Source: Nemertoderma westbladi (taxonomy: Eukaryota > Xenacoelomorpha > Nemertodermatida > Nemertodermatidae). Taken from it: 64,000 nt of DNA. The position numbers and the translations under genes were made by a program. The stretch spans positions 1 through 64,000 of the forward strand of contig JAUCBJ010001639.1 in NCBI GenBank assembly GCA_032718475.1, given 5' to 3'. The notes under the pieces were generated by a model. It had not been told where the DNA came from, did not search any database, and saw nothing but the letters and a program-made list of their open reading frames with translations. This document shows positions 52,694 through 64,000 of the stretch, piece by piece; positions within the stretch are counted from its first letter, which is position 1; every line of letters begins with the position of its first letter.

Positions 52694-52790
52694 GGACCGC
52701 TTGTATCCAGATAAGTTGTATCCAATTTTCCTTTCGTAGCTCAGAAAGTGATCTTTTGCATCCCGATTTTACATTTTATATCCAAGTTTT
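52694..52790 (+). repeat. TTGTATCC-type iterated motif
   Basis: Four loosely similar copies (TTGTATCCA, TTGTATCCA, TTGCATCCC, TTATATCCA). Weak; next to the preceding iteron block. Confidence 0.35.
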
Positions 52791-53329
52791 ATTTATGGGT
52801 TTTATCAATGCAATTACATCGTATTGTTTGCTAATCTTTAAACAATTAATTATATTAGATGACCTATAAATTCCATCCCCGGAATGATATACTGTGTTTA
52901 TTAACTATAGAATTATAATAATTAATTGTTTTAATTATAGGTATTATTATGTAATAGTCTTCTTCAAATTGTAGCAGATGGGGATGAATATTATTGTTGC
53001 AATCAAAATTATACCTCTCTAGGGTAAAATCGACATGCGTCGACCTGTATTGTGTTCAGCATTACAGATGGATATACATACATATTACTACTATACATAC
53101 TATATAGATATTATACACACTATATATTAAATTTCCTGGTTACTTGCAATATTTTTAATAGGATTTTGTTGAATGATATAATATTGGTAGTAATTTATAT
53201 ATTAAATTGGTTAAAATTCAATACAGCTCCTACTTTAGGCTTAGTCAATTTATTATCTGATGATACAAACATGAATTAATTATTTCAAAGTGGTCTTAAG
53301 TCTTTCACGACGGGCACTCAGGGAAGTGC

Positions 53330-53485
53330 CGGGGTTTGGGGGCGGTAGCCCCCAACAAAAGAAGCGGGGGTTTGGGGGCGGCGGGTAACAGACGTTTCGG
53401 TCTAAGACGTTTTGGCCTAGGACGTTTCGGCCCAATTAATGAAATACAAGATTTGCTTGTCGGACGTTTTGGCCCAAAGATTCAC
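53330..53485 (+). repeat. GACGTTTTGGCC iteron block with GGGGTTTGGGGGCGG repeats
   Basis: GGGGTTTGGGGGCGG occurs twice (53331 and 53370 regions), then four copies of GACGTTTYGGYCYA (53393-53475). Possible end of an unknown element. A short frame across it is not coding. Confidence 0.65.
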
Positions 53486-55130
53486 TTTACTCTATTAGCT
53501 ATTAATAATAAGTTATTCAATATATTTGTTTTGTAGTTGTTACGTTCGTTACAAGAGGAGTTGTCAGTAGGAACTGCTCCGACACCTGTTTGAAAGTCGT
53601 CAAGATCGAAGTTCTACATTATATTTATAAATAATAACTAATGTAATATTATTATTATTATTTATTAATATAAATATACACCATACTGTAACTTAGAACA
53701 AAGATAACATATGCTGACAAATTAACTTTAGTATTATGATGATGGGGTTTCCCCCATAAAAAAACATACGTATTTTAAAATGTGAGTCAATAAATTAAGT
53801 ACATTAAAATAAACCGAATTAAAATTATTACTGTATTTTAATGTTGGTCTTAAAAATATAATAGATAAGAAATATTCCATTATAGGAGCATTGCCAATAA
53901 TTAAGAGACAGACAGGATGTCATATGGAATGAGATAAAATATATGCGTATTAAATTTAAATTTAGATGAAATGTATGCGTATTAAATTTAAATTTAGATG
54001 AAATGTATGCGCATTAAAAGGACCAGAGTGGATGTGAAGTGAAATAAAATATGTATTAATAAAAGGCTCTCTTTACTACATTCAGCTATCCCTGGAGGTT
54101 GATTGACAGACACTTCTAAGCTTTGATATTTAGCCGCTCTAGGTAGACTTACATTAGGCAAATTCCAAGTGACTTCCTAAAGGTTATTTATTTCCATTAT
54201 GTTCCTATTAGGATCCTATTAGGATCTATTAGGACGTTATTTGAAAGCGTTACTGTATAATAAATAATAATAATATATAGACTATACTGTAGATAGACTG
54301 ATTAATACGGAATACACATTTCAGAGTCATTGAATATTTATTCTAAACCTTTTTCAAATTGATTTAAATTACAGTATGTTTTCGCAATATTTGTTAATGA
54401 AATGATGAAATTATTATTATAAATGGGATTCGGAGGAGTATAGTGACGTCACGACCAATCACAGAGCGTTTTCAAATTTTGAATAATTTTTAAACTGAAA
54501 ACACCAATATCTCGGCTATTTTAGCATCTTATTGAATTCTGTAAACGCCATTGTGTTTCTGTGATATTATTGCATCTAATTAATCTGGTTTTGAATTTGA
54601 TTCGTGAACTCAATTAAAGTATAATAAATAAATAGTTATAATTATATACTGTACTGTAAATACGGCACACTGCCGCCTTTATATAATTATAACTTAACCC
54701 CCAGGGCGGCAGAGTGCTGCCTTTACATATCCGTGCCCCTTCCGTGCAATGCCGCTGTCATTACCTCCTGGTACAGAAGGTGAACGGTAACTTCCTCCTT
54801 GTCTATTCTCGATGTGTTTCCTGGTTGATATTAAAGAAAGCCCATCGGAATTCCTGGGCCTTCATCCTCTGCCTAGTCTAGTCATGTCACCTATGTCGGC
54901 CCATATGCCAGCCTTCTTGAACTGTTTCTCCACCATTCCGGTTTCTCTCTCACCAAACTGGTGGTGGCGCCTTTGGAAAGGCTCAGTACGGTAAGAGACA
55001 ACTAATTTTAACTCCAATCAACGTTAACATCTGAGATGGATTACACTTCTCTCCTTTATTCTACAATTATTTTGAGTTACGTGTTAAATGTTTCCTTAAT
55101 TTCCAGTTCCCATCCGTCGCATCAATACTC
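53486..55130. other. AT-rich spacer, no gene
   Basis: 53936-54020 has about three units of ATGAAATGTATGCGTATTAAATTTAAATTTAG. 54190-54255 resembles the empty target of the non-LTR insertion at 18459-19037. No gene. Confidence 0.55.
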
Positions 55131-55139
55131 ATCTGATTT

Positions 55140-55470
55140 ATCCCATTGATCGGGACCTCCCTAGCACACTCTTATCTATGGGGTTGGTACAGTATATTAG
55201 TACCATTCTAAAGCTAAATTCCCAAATTACACTCTATCTATGGGGTGGTACTTTTATATACCCTTCTAATCTCCTAAGTATGGTCCCATTGACCCGGCAT
55301 TGGTACGTAATTATGTATGTTAGTATGTATGTAGGCCTACTCATCAGACGTACATAATTTCACTATGCACTCTTGTAATCCTATATGTATGGTCCCATTG
55401 ACCCAGCAATAGTGCGTATTATGTATTAGTATGGGTCCCATTGACCTGGCATTAGTACCTAATTATTTAC
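55140..55470 (+). repeat. Tandem repeat with GGTCCCATTGACCC
   Basis: Three or four diverged units of ATGGTCCCATTGACCCRGCA followed by TTAGTACGTAATTATGTA; GGTCCCATTGACC is itself near-palindromic. Confidence 0.75.
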
Positions 55471-55719
55471 GTTAGCACATATATACAGTAGTGCTTAACG
55501 GACACGTCGGCGCGTGTGGTATCTTGGAAATACTGATTCATTTATTAATATCACCTGGCAGCAATACTCGAGCTGAATATTTATTTATTTGTACTTCCCT
55601 CCTGTTTCACTCTAACATACTTGAGGCCGGTAGGTTCGCTGTTAGAGATAGGATATGCAACTTAAGACTGCCTGTTCAATAGAAGTGGATTAAGTGAGAG
55701 AGTGAATGTCAGAGACAAG

Positions 55720-55814
55720 TGGCTGAACTGGTTAGCGCTACTGATGAGGCCTGCTAGGCTGAAACGTACGTATAGCGCTGGTTCAACCCCCGGTGACACG
55801 CTTTCTCATTTTTT
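55720..55814 (+). ncRNA. Hammerhead ribozyme (type I) in a Pol III-like unit
   Basis: Stem I pairs 55734-55740 (AGCGCTA) with 55773-55779 (TAGCGCT), 7 bp plus G-T pairs outside. Core CTGATGA 55741-55747; stem II GGCC/GGCT (55748-55751/55757-55760); GAAA 55761-55764; stem III AC..GT (55764-55765/55770-55771) with loop GTAC; cleavage after A55772 (GUA). All conserved core bases are present; only the closing 10.1-11.1 pair is G-U instead of G-C. A box TGGCTGAACTGG (55720-55731) and B box GGTTCAACCCC (55780-55790) bracket it, and TTTTTT follows at 55809-55814. Hammerheads are known in Penelope-like elements, retrozymes and some SINEs. No tRNA cloverleaf fits well. Confidence 0.8.
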
Positions 55815-56352
55815 CCATTTCTGAACAAAACCATAATATTAAATACTGAAGTACATAGTAAGGAAATACTGAAGGCAGTAGGCCGGTTGAAACAAATAGT
55901 TAATAATGTAGTTTATCGTTGTTAATAATAGCTTTCAATATTACCAGTAAATGAATACAGCTCAATCCGTATAATAATCCTACGGACGATGGTGAGAAAC
56001 TGTGCGACACTGTACAAGAATAATAGCCAACTGAACTAACTAGTCACATGATGACAATATATATATATATGGAAAATTGGGGGAATTAAATTACACAGCA
56101 CCAACACGTAAATCTACCAACCAATCGATACACTCTCACCACCACCTGTGCTCCTCCCATTGGCCGGTTTATTCCATTACTATTAATTTTCCATTAAGTT
56201 TCTATATCCCCTTTGCCCTACATATGTTAGCCCCTTTCCCCTGAGATGGGTATTAAACCATCTCCCGACTAACATTGCTTCCTACATTCTCTGGTATGCA
56301 ATATTGCTTCTGAACTGATTCGTAAATCAGTCCACCTCCCCATTCTCCCGGT

Positions 56353-56545
56353 AGGTGGCGAGTAGCGGGATGGATCCGCTTACAATTTGGGAAGGATCTA
56401 AGTTCGTATGGCAATGATCTAAGTTCGTATGAGGAGGATCTAAGTTCGTGTGGGACGGATCTAATTTCGTATGGGAAGGATCTATGTTCACCCAAGGTCT
56501 GAGATCGTTCAGGATCTAAGGTGCTCTAGGATCTAAAGCCGGGGA
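56353..56545 (+). mobile_element. GGATCTAAGTTCG iteron element, copy 2 (one end)
   Basis: Six or seven GGATCTAAGTTCG-type motifs and the same right end as 9362-10112 (GGTGCTCTAGGATCTAAAGC). Only one side is present. Confidence 0.65.
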
Positions 56546-57511
56546 ACCATTTGGGGTATATTTAATTGCATTTATACTCTTTTTCCTAAGTTTTACCGTA
56601 AGGCCTAAGCAATTAAAATGTTTCGCACTTCCCGCAAACTAAATGCATTTATTACATTATGTAATATATTATCTCACATCATCGCTTTCAAAAACTAATG
56701 TACAGTGGACAGTTACAAATATTATACAGTATTATTTTAACGAGTTATAGTTTAATTGGTGGTAGTGCAAACTAAACAGTGGCCATTACTACAGTAAGCC
56801 CCCTGTCTGGGTAAAATCCTATGGAAGCCTGTAGATCCAAAATGTATTTTATGTGTATGCAGGCCCCTATACTGTACCGCGCATATTACCAATTGGGGTG
56901 TCGATTCAGCCTATTTTAACATCAACTTAATTTCGCGAATATTTAATTTCGATATTCACCATTTAATGTACCTTTTAAAGGAAGGTAACATGTTATAATG
57001 ACAGGCTTTTCTAACCAAAACAATAAAATAAATTTAGGAACACAGTTTACAGTAAAATTTTTACTTCTAGGCACTAATTTTTCAATATTATTCACTAGAG
57101 CAAGTCGTGAAGCAAGTCGTAGAAGACAGTACGAATCAAGTAAAAGCTTTTTGTTTTGTCTGATAATAAATTAGTTCGAGGGTAGTCCCGGTGGTGTAGG
57201 CCTACGAGAAATTTTCTAGACAACTTCAAACTATAATTATTATGTTGTATCATGTAATGAATTATAAAAGCTGTTGTCATTATAGAAGATAGAGAGCAGT
57301 TAGCGAAATGATTATTTTGTTCTATCGACTAAATCCACTTCGGAAACTCCCACCATTTATGAAATTTTATTGGAACTGCGACATTTCCCAGTTGAATCAT
57401 TTGATGTAAGTTCAGACACTATTTCATTCATAAACGGCGCACCAGAATCTTCAACTCGGCCAAAGTTTGCTTGAGCAGGTGTTTGAAAAGGATTTATTTT
57501 CTAGCAATGTC
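56546..57511. other. Spacer, no gene
   Basis: AT-rich. Contains a TTTTCTAACCAAAACAATAAA tract shared with the MITEs at 14671 and 58031. No gene recognised. Confidence 0.5.
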
Positions 57512-57703
57512 TGCTTCGGTAAGTCCATCTCTAATAAAGCGAAACTCGATCCAAAAAAGGTAGCTTGGGTGAAGAGAGTAATATTTAAGTGACGGGGGAT
57601 TGGTTGTGATGAGGACGCAAAGAAAGTGTGGGCTGAAATTCAAAATACTGTTAATGTGCAATTCCGCAAACGAAATCTAGACAATTTAAAGAAGTCACAA
57701 TAA
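57512..57703 (+). pseudogene. Short BEN-like coding remnant
   Basis: Reading 57512-57703 gives KLDPKKVAWVKRVIFK, a stop, then DEDAKKVWAEIQNTVNVQF, ending TAA. The run KK.AW.K ... W..I...VN resembles the last helices of BEN domains, which bind DNA. One in-frame stop, no start, no neighbours. Weak identification. Confidence 0.35.
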
Positions 57704-57967
57704 AGCCGAAAAATACTGTATGATTAAGTTACTTTATTTTAATGTCGCGTATTTTTCGCTAATGTTTAACTTTAACGTTTCTAATTATCTGTTAGTATTA
57801 CATCGTCAATACTCAATGCTATTGAATACTAATGTTTAATATGTTTAATTCGCAATTATATCGTCAACACAATTATTCGCAATACATCCGGGTGTGGGTA
57901 TACCGGGCAAAGGGGCCAGAGGTAACCTCTGTAATTATAGACAGATATTATAACCATATTTATGGGA

Positions 57968-57994
57968 GGGGGGGGGGGGGGGGGGGGGGGGGGG
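57968..57994. repeat. Poly-G tract (27 G)
   Basis: Uninterrupted G run just left of the 58031 MITE. Confidence 0.9.
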
Positions 57995-58030
57995 CTAATG
58001 ATTATTAATTAACCATTATATTTTTGTACC

Positions 58031-58253
58031 CCCATGTGAAGAATACCAGGTTTTCACCAAAAACACAGGTTACAGAAGGGCCGAATCTAACCAAACCAAT
58101 AAACGAATTAGTATATGTACTGTACAGGTTTATAAGACAGAAATAAGCGCTATAAAACACTTAATAAAGATAAATAAAAATAAAAAATCTTCATATATAA
58201 AATTCCAATAAAAGGTCGACCGAAAAGTGAAATCCTGGTGTTCTTCACATGGG
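58031..58253 (+). mobile_element. MITE with CCCATGTGAA ends, copy 2
   Basis: Ends CCCATGTGAAGAATACCAGG and its complement, 223 bp, opposite orientation to 14671-14869. Contains TTCCAATAAAAGGTCGACCG near one end. Confidence 0.85.
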
Positions 58254-60850
58254 CCATATTTTTAAACTGATTTGTCTTTTAAGGCACCAATGGACATCAA
58301 ACAGACAACAGAGCACCAATTTCCCCCAACAATATTCGCCGAATTAAAACTTTCTCTACAAACAGACGGAGCCAGTGTGGTTTAGTTAACAACATACGTT
58401 TAGTAAAGCCCACAAATGAACTGCGTGATTGGTATGTCTAATATGAGACACACCACAAGCCGGCCTGCCCAGCTTATGTAATTCAACCCATTAACTCAAG
58501 AGCCCAAGGAGCAGACAGAGCCCACTTCCCCATGTGGTGTCTCACTCAAACAGATTAATTATCCATCCCGTCCCAGGTACAGAAATGCTGAGTATGGCAC
58601 AGTTAGAAGTCAACCTAACTCAAACCGACGCCAGACTCTAGTTTGAGTTAGATTGAGCTGGCTGCATCTTTCTGATTTCTCAACTGTTACCCCAGTCTTA
58701 CCTACTGAAAATATCCATTGACTATCATTAGTAAGAGGTTTGAGAAACGATACCCAGTTTGAGAAATGATATTCAGAATGAGATAGGGACTGTAGAGTAG
58801 TCAGAGAGAGGAGTCGATGAGGTGTTAATTGATTAATAATAATAACAGCAGTTGTCATGAATTCAATACAATCGCGCACAAGAAGTGATAAGACAAATTC
58901 GTTCTTATTTTTGTAATAAATAAAACAAATGGAGATGTTTCAATATAAACTGCGATTAACAATTTACAATGTTCAATGCAATCCACGATATTAATTAAAT
59001 ACAACAATTATATTATTATTATAACAGATTTTTATATTTCAAACTATATAATATTAGCCTTATGGAGAATCATTATGAGGCTGAGTAAACATTCAGTCTA
59101 ATAAGCATACAGCCTCCACAGTATTAATGTTGGCACAAAGATTTCAAAATAAAACAATAATTAGATGAGAGCAATCAATAGTAGCCAACACACTGTGTAA
59201 CTTACAGTCATTTAGTTTGGATGCCAATTAATTAACATTGGGAAGAGTTATTCAGCTGAGACTGTACTAGCCAGCTAAACCAGTTAATGTTTGCTTACTG
59301 TCTGGGTTGTAGAGTAGAGTGATATTACTATGCACAGAAAGTACTTCTTTGTTAGTTGGCCCTTCCTATTGAATGCATTACTTACTAGGCCACCGCTATA
59401 CATTTTTCATGAGTGCCAGCTGGTGTTTTTATCATTGCGCCTAAGGCAATGATCGTGTTTTGGGGCTATTTTTCGAAATAAAACAAGTTGAGATGTTTCA
59501 ATTTAAACCGCGATTACACAAATACCCATAGAAATCTATTTTCATGGTTCATGCAAATTTTCATTAAAATAGTTAGCGCCGTTTTTGCTCTAGATAGGTC
59601 AGTAGCCAGTGGCCAGTAGTCAGTAGCCAGTAGCTTTTTTTTTTACAGTAATCAAGTCTAACGACTTGCTAATTAGTTATTTTTTCAACCCTACCCTATG
59701 AGAGGGCTGAAACGACACCCCAATTGGCTTTTTGCATACAGTATTGTAGTTTTATAATTTATTTTGTATCGTTTCTGTACAGTATGTCCAGCATTATTGA
59801 GGCGGGCATAGCCACACTCTCGGTAAAGTTGTACGTAGGGCAGATTATTTACGTTTTACATTAGTACGGGGCAGTTTTCTAATATTGTAATTAATTATAC
59901 TGCAGGTAATGATAATATACGACGCTTTTATTCGACATTGAAGAAGAAGTACATACTAAAAATGTTACATACAGTAGGTATTAATTTATGCATTGCATGT
60001 AGTGAGTGGTCTTTAGAGCTAGCGTTTCCACACAAAACCAATATACGCATGAGTTGGATTGTCTCCAGTATATTTCAGAGCTGATTGTAAGAGTGCCGCA
60101 GCGAAACGCCAAATACCAGTCATAAGGAACAATCTCATAAAGGTTAAGCTCGCCATCTCGCTGGGTAATCAATCGCCTGGATTATTGCTGATGAAGAGGC
60201 CATTTTATTTACACAAAACCAGAGTTAGCAGAAGAAAGTCCTGGTGTGGTAAATGTGGCTCAGTCGCAGGATATCTTCTGTAGAGGCAAATATTGGCTTC
60301 CTATAGCATGAAGCAGGGTAAACAACTGCCAGCCAGAGAAGTTGCAGAGTCCATCGAGGTTATTAAAAGGTTAAGCTTAGATGCAAGTCGCTTTCAAGTC
60401 GGAGTCGGACTTTTGTGGAGGTGACCATAATGACCCGAAGAACCGTTCTTTGTCTAAAGTACTGTACAAAGCCGAGGTACAATACTATAGTTACAGTAAA
60501 AGAGTTAACAAACTCTTAGAGCGTGAAAGCAACCACCACGTCTACAGTAAATTTTACTACCTTTGTTTTAGAGATATTTACTGTCAGCTTGTTGCTTTTC
60601 AGTTACCTAAATAACCAGGTAAGTAAAATATAGGACATCTTTGCAATTAAGCTGCAATGATTTAGAGGTAATCCTATGTGTTTTGATGTACAATACCTAC
60701 CGGGACATTATATACATTGTTTGTGTGTATTGTTATTACTTTTTACATAATATATAAGTACAGTACATACAGTATACAGAATACTGTATATACAGTACAG
60801 TATCACCAAATAAACAGGATTACTTATTCTAAATTTTGTTTAATTCAGAT
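58254..60850. other. Spacer, no clear gene
   Basis: Short frames only (up to 89 codons), none with a recognisable domain. A ~45-bp tract with AGATGTTTCAATNTAAACYG occurs at about 58930 and 59492. 59588-59635 is a CAGTAGC-like microsatellite. Confidence 0.5.
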
Positions 60851-63800
60851 AAAATTAATTGGAAACTGCGCCTAAACCATCATTACTTCATAAAGTTAAT
60901 TTGAATAGTGCGCCTAAACCATCATTCCTTCATAAAAGTAATTGGAATAGTGCGCATAAACCCTCACTTCATAAAATTAATTGGAATAGTGCGCCTAAAC
61001 CATCATTACTTCATCAAATTTATTGGAATAGTGCGCATAAACCCTCACTTCATAAAATTAATTGGAGTAGTGCGCGTAAACCCTCACTTCATAAAGTTAA
61101 TTGAATAGTGCGCGTGAACCCTCACTTCATAAAATTAATTGGAATAGTGTGCCTAAACCATCATTACTTCATAAAATTAATTGGAATTGTGCGCATAAAC
61201 CCTCACTTCATAAAATTAATTGGAATAGTGCGCATAAACCCTCACTTCATAAAATTAATTGGAATAGTGCGCCTAAACCATCATTACTTCATCAAATTTA
61301 TTGGAATAGTGCGCATAAACCCTCACTTCATAAAATTAATTGGAGTAGTGCGTGTAAACCCTCACTTCATAAAATTATTTGGAATAGTGCGCGTAAAACC
61401 CATTTCATAAAATTAATTGGAATAGGGCGCGTAAACCCTCACTTCATAAAATTTATTGGAATAGTGTGCATAAACCCTCATTTCATAAAGTTAATTTGAA
61501 TAGTGCGCATAAACCCTCATTTTATTAAATTAATTTAAATAGTGCGCCTAAACCATCATTACTTCATAAAATTAATTGGAATAGTGCGCGTAAACCCTCA
61601 CTTCATAAAATTAATTGGAATAGTGTACCTAAACCATCATTACATCATAAAATTAAATGGAAAAGTGCGCGGAAACCCTCACTTCATAAAATCCATTGGA
61701 AGAGTGCACGTAAACCCCCAATTCATAAAATTAAATGGAATAGTATGTGTAAACCCTTACTTCATAAAATTAATTTGAATAGTGCGCCTAAACCATCATT
61801 ACTCATAAAATTAATTGGAATAGTGCAAGTAAACCCTCACTTCATAAAATTTATTGGAATAGTGCGCGTAAACGCTCACTTCATAAAGTTAATTTGAATA
61901 GTGCGCGTAAACGCTCACTTCAGAAAATTAATTGGAATAGTATGCCTAAACCATCATTATTTCATAAAATTAATGGGAAAAGTGCCCATAAACCCACTTC
62001 AAAATATTAATTGGAATAGTGCGAGTAAACCCTCACTTCATAAAATTTATTGGAATAGTGCGTGTAAACCCATTTAATAAAATTAACTGGAATAGGGCGC
62101 GTAAACCCTCACTTCATAAAGTTAATTTGAATAGTGCGCATAAACCCCCACTTCATAAAATTAATTGGAATAGTGCGCATAAACCCTCACTTCATAAAAT
62201 TAATTGGAATAGTGCGCGTAAACCCTCACTTCATAAAATGAATTGGAATAGTGCGCCTAAACCATCATTACTTAATTAAATTAATGGGAAAAGTGCGCGT
62301 AAACCCACTTTATAAAATTAATTGGAATAATGTGCATAAAGCCTCATTTCATAAAATTAATTGGAATAGTGCGCGTAAACCCTCACTTCATAAAATTGAT
62401 TCGAATAGTGCGCCTAGACCATCATTACTTCATAAAATTAATTGGAAGAGTGCACGTAAACCCCCACTTCATAAAATTAATTGGAATACTGCGCGTAAAC
62501 CCTCACGTCATAAAATTAATTGGAATTGTGCGCGTAAACCTTCACTTCATAAAATTGACTCGAATAGTGCGCCTAAACCATCATTACTTCATAAAATTAA
62601 TTGGAATAGTGCACATAAACCCTCACTTCATAAAATTAATTGGAATAGTGCGCGTAAACCCTCACTTCATAAAATTAATTGGAATAGTGCGCGTAAACCC
62701 TCACTTCATAAAGTTAATTTGAATAGTGCGCGTAAACCCTCACTTCATAAAATGAATTGGAATATTGCGCCTAAACCATCATTACTTAATTAAATTAATG
62801 GGAAAAGTGCGCGTAAACCCACTTTATAAAATTAATTGGAATAATGTGCGTAAACCCTCATTTCATAAAATTAATTGGAATAGTGCGCGTAAACCCTCAC
62901 TTCATAAAATTGATTCGAATAGTGCGCCTAGACCATCATTACTTCATAAAATTAATTGGAATAGTGCACGTAAACCCCCACTTCATAAAATTAATTGGAA
63001 TACTGCGCGTAAACCCTCACTTCATAAAATTAATTGGAATTGTGCGCGTAAACCCTCACTTCATAAAATTGATTTGAATAGTGCGCCTAAACCATCATGA
63101 CTTCATAAAATAAATTGGAATAGTGCGCGTAAACCCTCATTTCATAAAATTAATAGGAATAGTGCGCGTAAACCCTCACTTCATAAAATTGATTCGAATA
63201 GTGCGCCTAGACCATCATTACTTCATAAAATTAATTGGAATAGTGCACGTAAACCCCCACTTCATAAAATTAATTGGAATACTGCGCGTAAACCCTCACT
63301 TCATAAAATTAATTGGAATTGTGCGCGTAAACCCTCACTTCATAAAATTGATTTGAATAGTGCGCCTAAACCATCATGACTTCATAAAATAAATTGGAAT
63401 AATGCGCATAAACCCTCACTTCATAAAATTAATTGGAATAGTACGCATAAACCCTCACTTCATAAAATTGATTCGAATAGTGCAAATAAACCACCATTAC
63501 TTCATTAAAATAATGGAAAAAGTGTGCGTATACCCACTTTATAAAATTAATTGGAATAGTGCACGTAAACCCTCACTTCATAAAATTAATTGGAATAGTG
63601 CGCGTAAACCCCCACTTCATAAAATTAATTGGAATACTGCACGTAAACCCTCACTTCATAAAATTAATTGGAATTGTGCGCCTAAAGCCCCACTTCATAA
63701 AATTAATTGGAATAGTGCGCGTAAACCCTCACTTCATAAAATTAATGGGAAAAGTGTGCGTAAACCACTTCATAAAATTAATTGGAATAGTGTGCGCAAA

Positions 63801-64000
63801 CCCTCTCTTCATAAAATTAATTGGAATAGTGCGCATAAACCCTCACTTCATAAAATTAATTGGAATAGTGCGCGTAAATCCTTACTTCATAAAATTAATT
63901 GGAATAGTGCGCGTAAACCCTCACTTCATAAAATTAATTTGAATAATGCGCCTAAACCATCATTACTTCATAAAAGTAATTGGAATAATGCGCGTAAACC
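60851..64000 (+). repeat. 39/42-bp minisatellite, about 80 units, cut by the window end
   Basis: Unit GGAATAGTGCGCGTAAACCC + TCACTTCATAAAATTAATT (39 bp); a 42-bp variant has CCATCATTACTTCATAAA. Because both lengths are multiples of three, two frames stay open over long stretches (NWNSARKPSLHKI and INPHFIKLIGIVR); there is no start context or domain, so these are not genes. A 279-bp higher-order unit (five 39-mers plus two 42-mers) recurs at 62912, 63191 and 63470. Confidence 0.95.

Noticed and set aside
55720-55800. tRNA gene
   Set aside because: A and B boxes fit but no anticodon arm or acceptor stem forms; the hammerhead fold explains the middle much better.
60859-63942. Series of 66-180-codon frames in the minisatellite
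   Set aside because: They exist because unit lengths are multiples of three; no start context, no domain, two frames open at once.

Overview
The window looks like animal nuclear DNA. It holds one complete host-type protein gene, VPS45, at the left edge; almost everything else is mobile or repetitive DNA. BEL/Pao LTR retrotransposons are known only from animals, and there are also piggyBac, Helitron-like, Tc1/mariner-like, Mutator-like and non-LTR elements. I cannot name the species; an invertebrate or basal chordate is plausible. Long poly-C/poly-G runs, AT-rich spacers and nested insertions mark it as repeat-dense.

Layout. 1-1.74 kb: intronless VPS45 (minus). 1.82-6.39 kb: a TA-flanked DNA element that carries a tandem array with CTCF-like cores and an inserted, apparently intact piggyBac transposon (TTAA to TTAA). 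6.4-17 kb: nested inverted-repeat elements, several ending in arrays of short (10-20 bp) iterated motifs, including an 4.65-kb element with a 9-bp target duplication. 17-20.3 kb: a Tc1/mariner-like transposase remnant, a 5'-truncated non-LTR insertion with an 11-bp target duplication, and spacer.

20.3-39.3 kb: an 18.9-kb, apparently young BEL/Pao element on the minus strand (two 2155-bp LTRs, TSD AGCTA). Reading 5' to 3' it has a long leader, a coiled-coil ORF1, gag-pol in the same frame as ORF1 and separated from it by one UGA, then two extra ORFs that share a frame and are separated by one UAA. Nine copies of a CCAAACC/GGTTTGG hairpin are scattered through its internal region, in coding and non-coding sequence, with compensating changes in the arms. 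This is the best candidate for something undescribed.

39.5-45.5 kb: a decayed, different BEL/Pao pol cut by three Helitron-like insertions; removing each one restores the pol reading frame. Each insertion holds RFX/X-box-like palindromes about 150 bp apart. 45.5-49.3 kb: a piggyBac C-terminal fragment, poly-C tracts, a hammerhead-like motif beside a strong hairpin, and a second, oppositely oriented array of the CTCF-like repeat. 49.7-52.2 kb: a 5'-truncated non-LTR retrotransposon with one frameshift. 52.5-60.8 kb: iterated motifs, a complete type-I hammerhead ribozyme motif between Pol III A and B boxes (about 55.7 kb), a BEN-like coding scrap and a MITE. 60.85 kb to the end: a 39/42-bp minisatellite with a 279-bp higher-order period, running out of the window.

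Functional interplay is almost entirely among mobile elements: transposases acting on terminal repeats, and the retroelement ORFs acting as one replication unit. VPS45 is the only gene with a clear cellular role.
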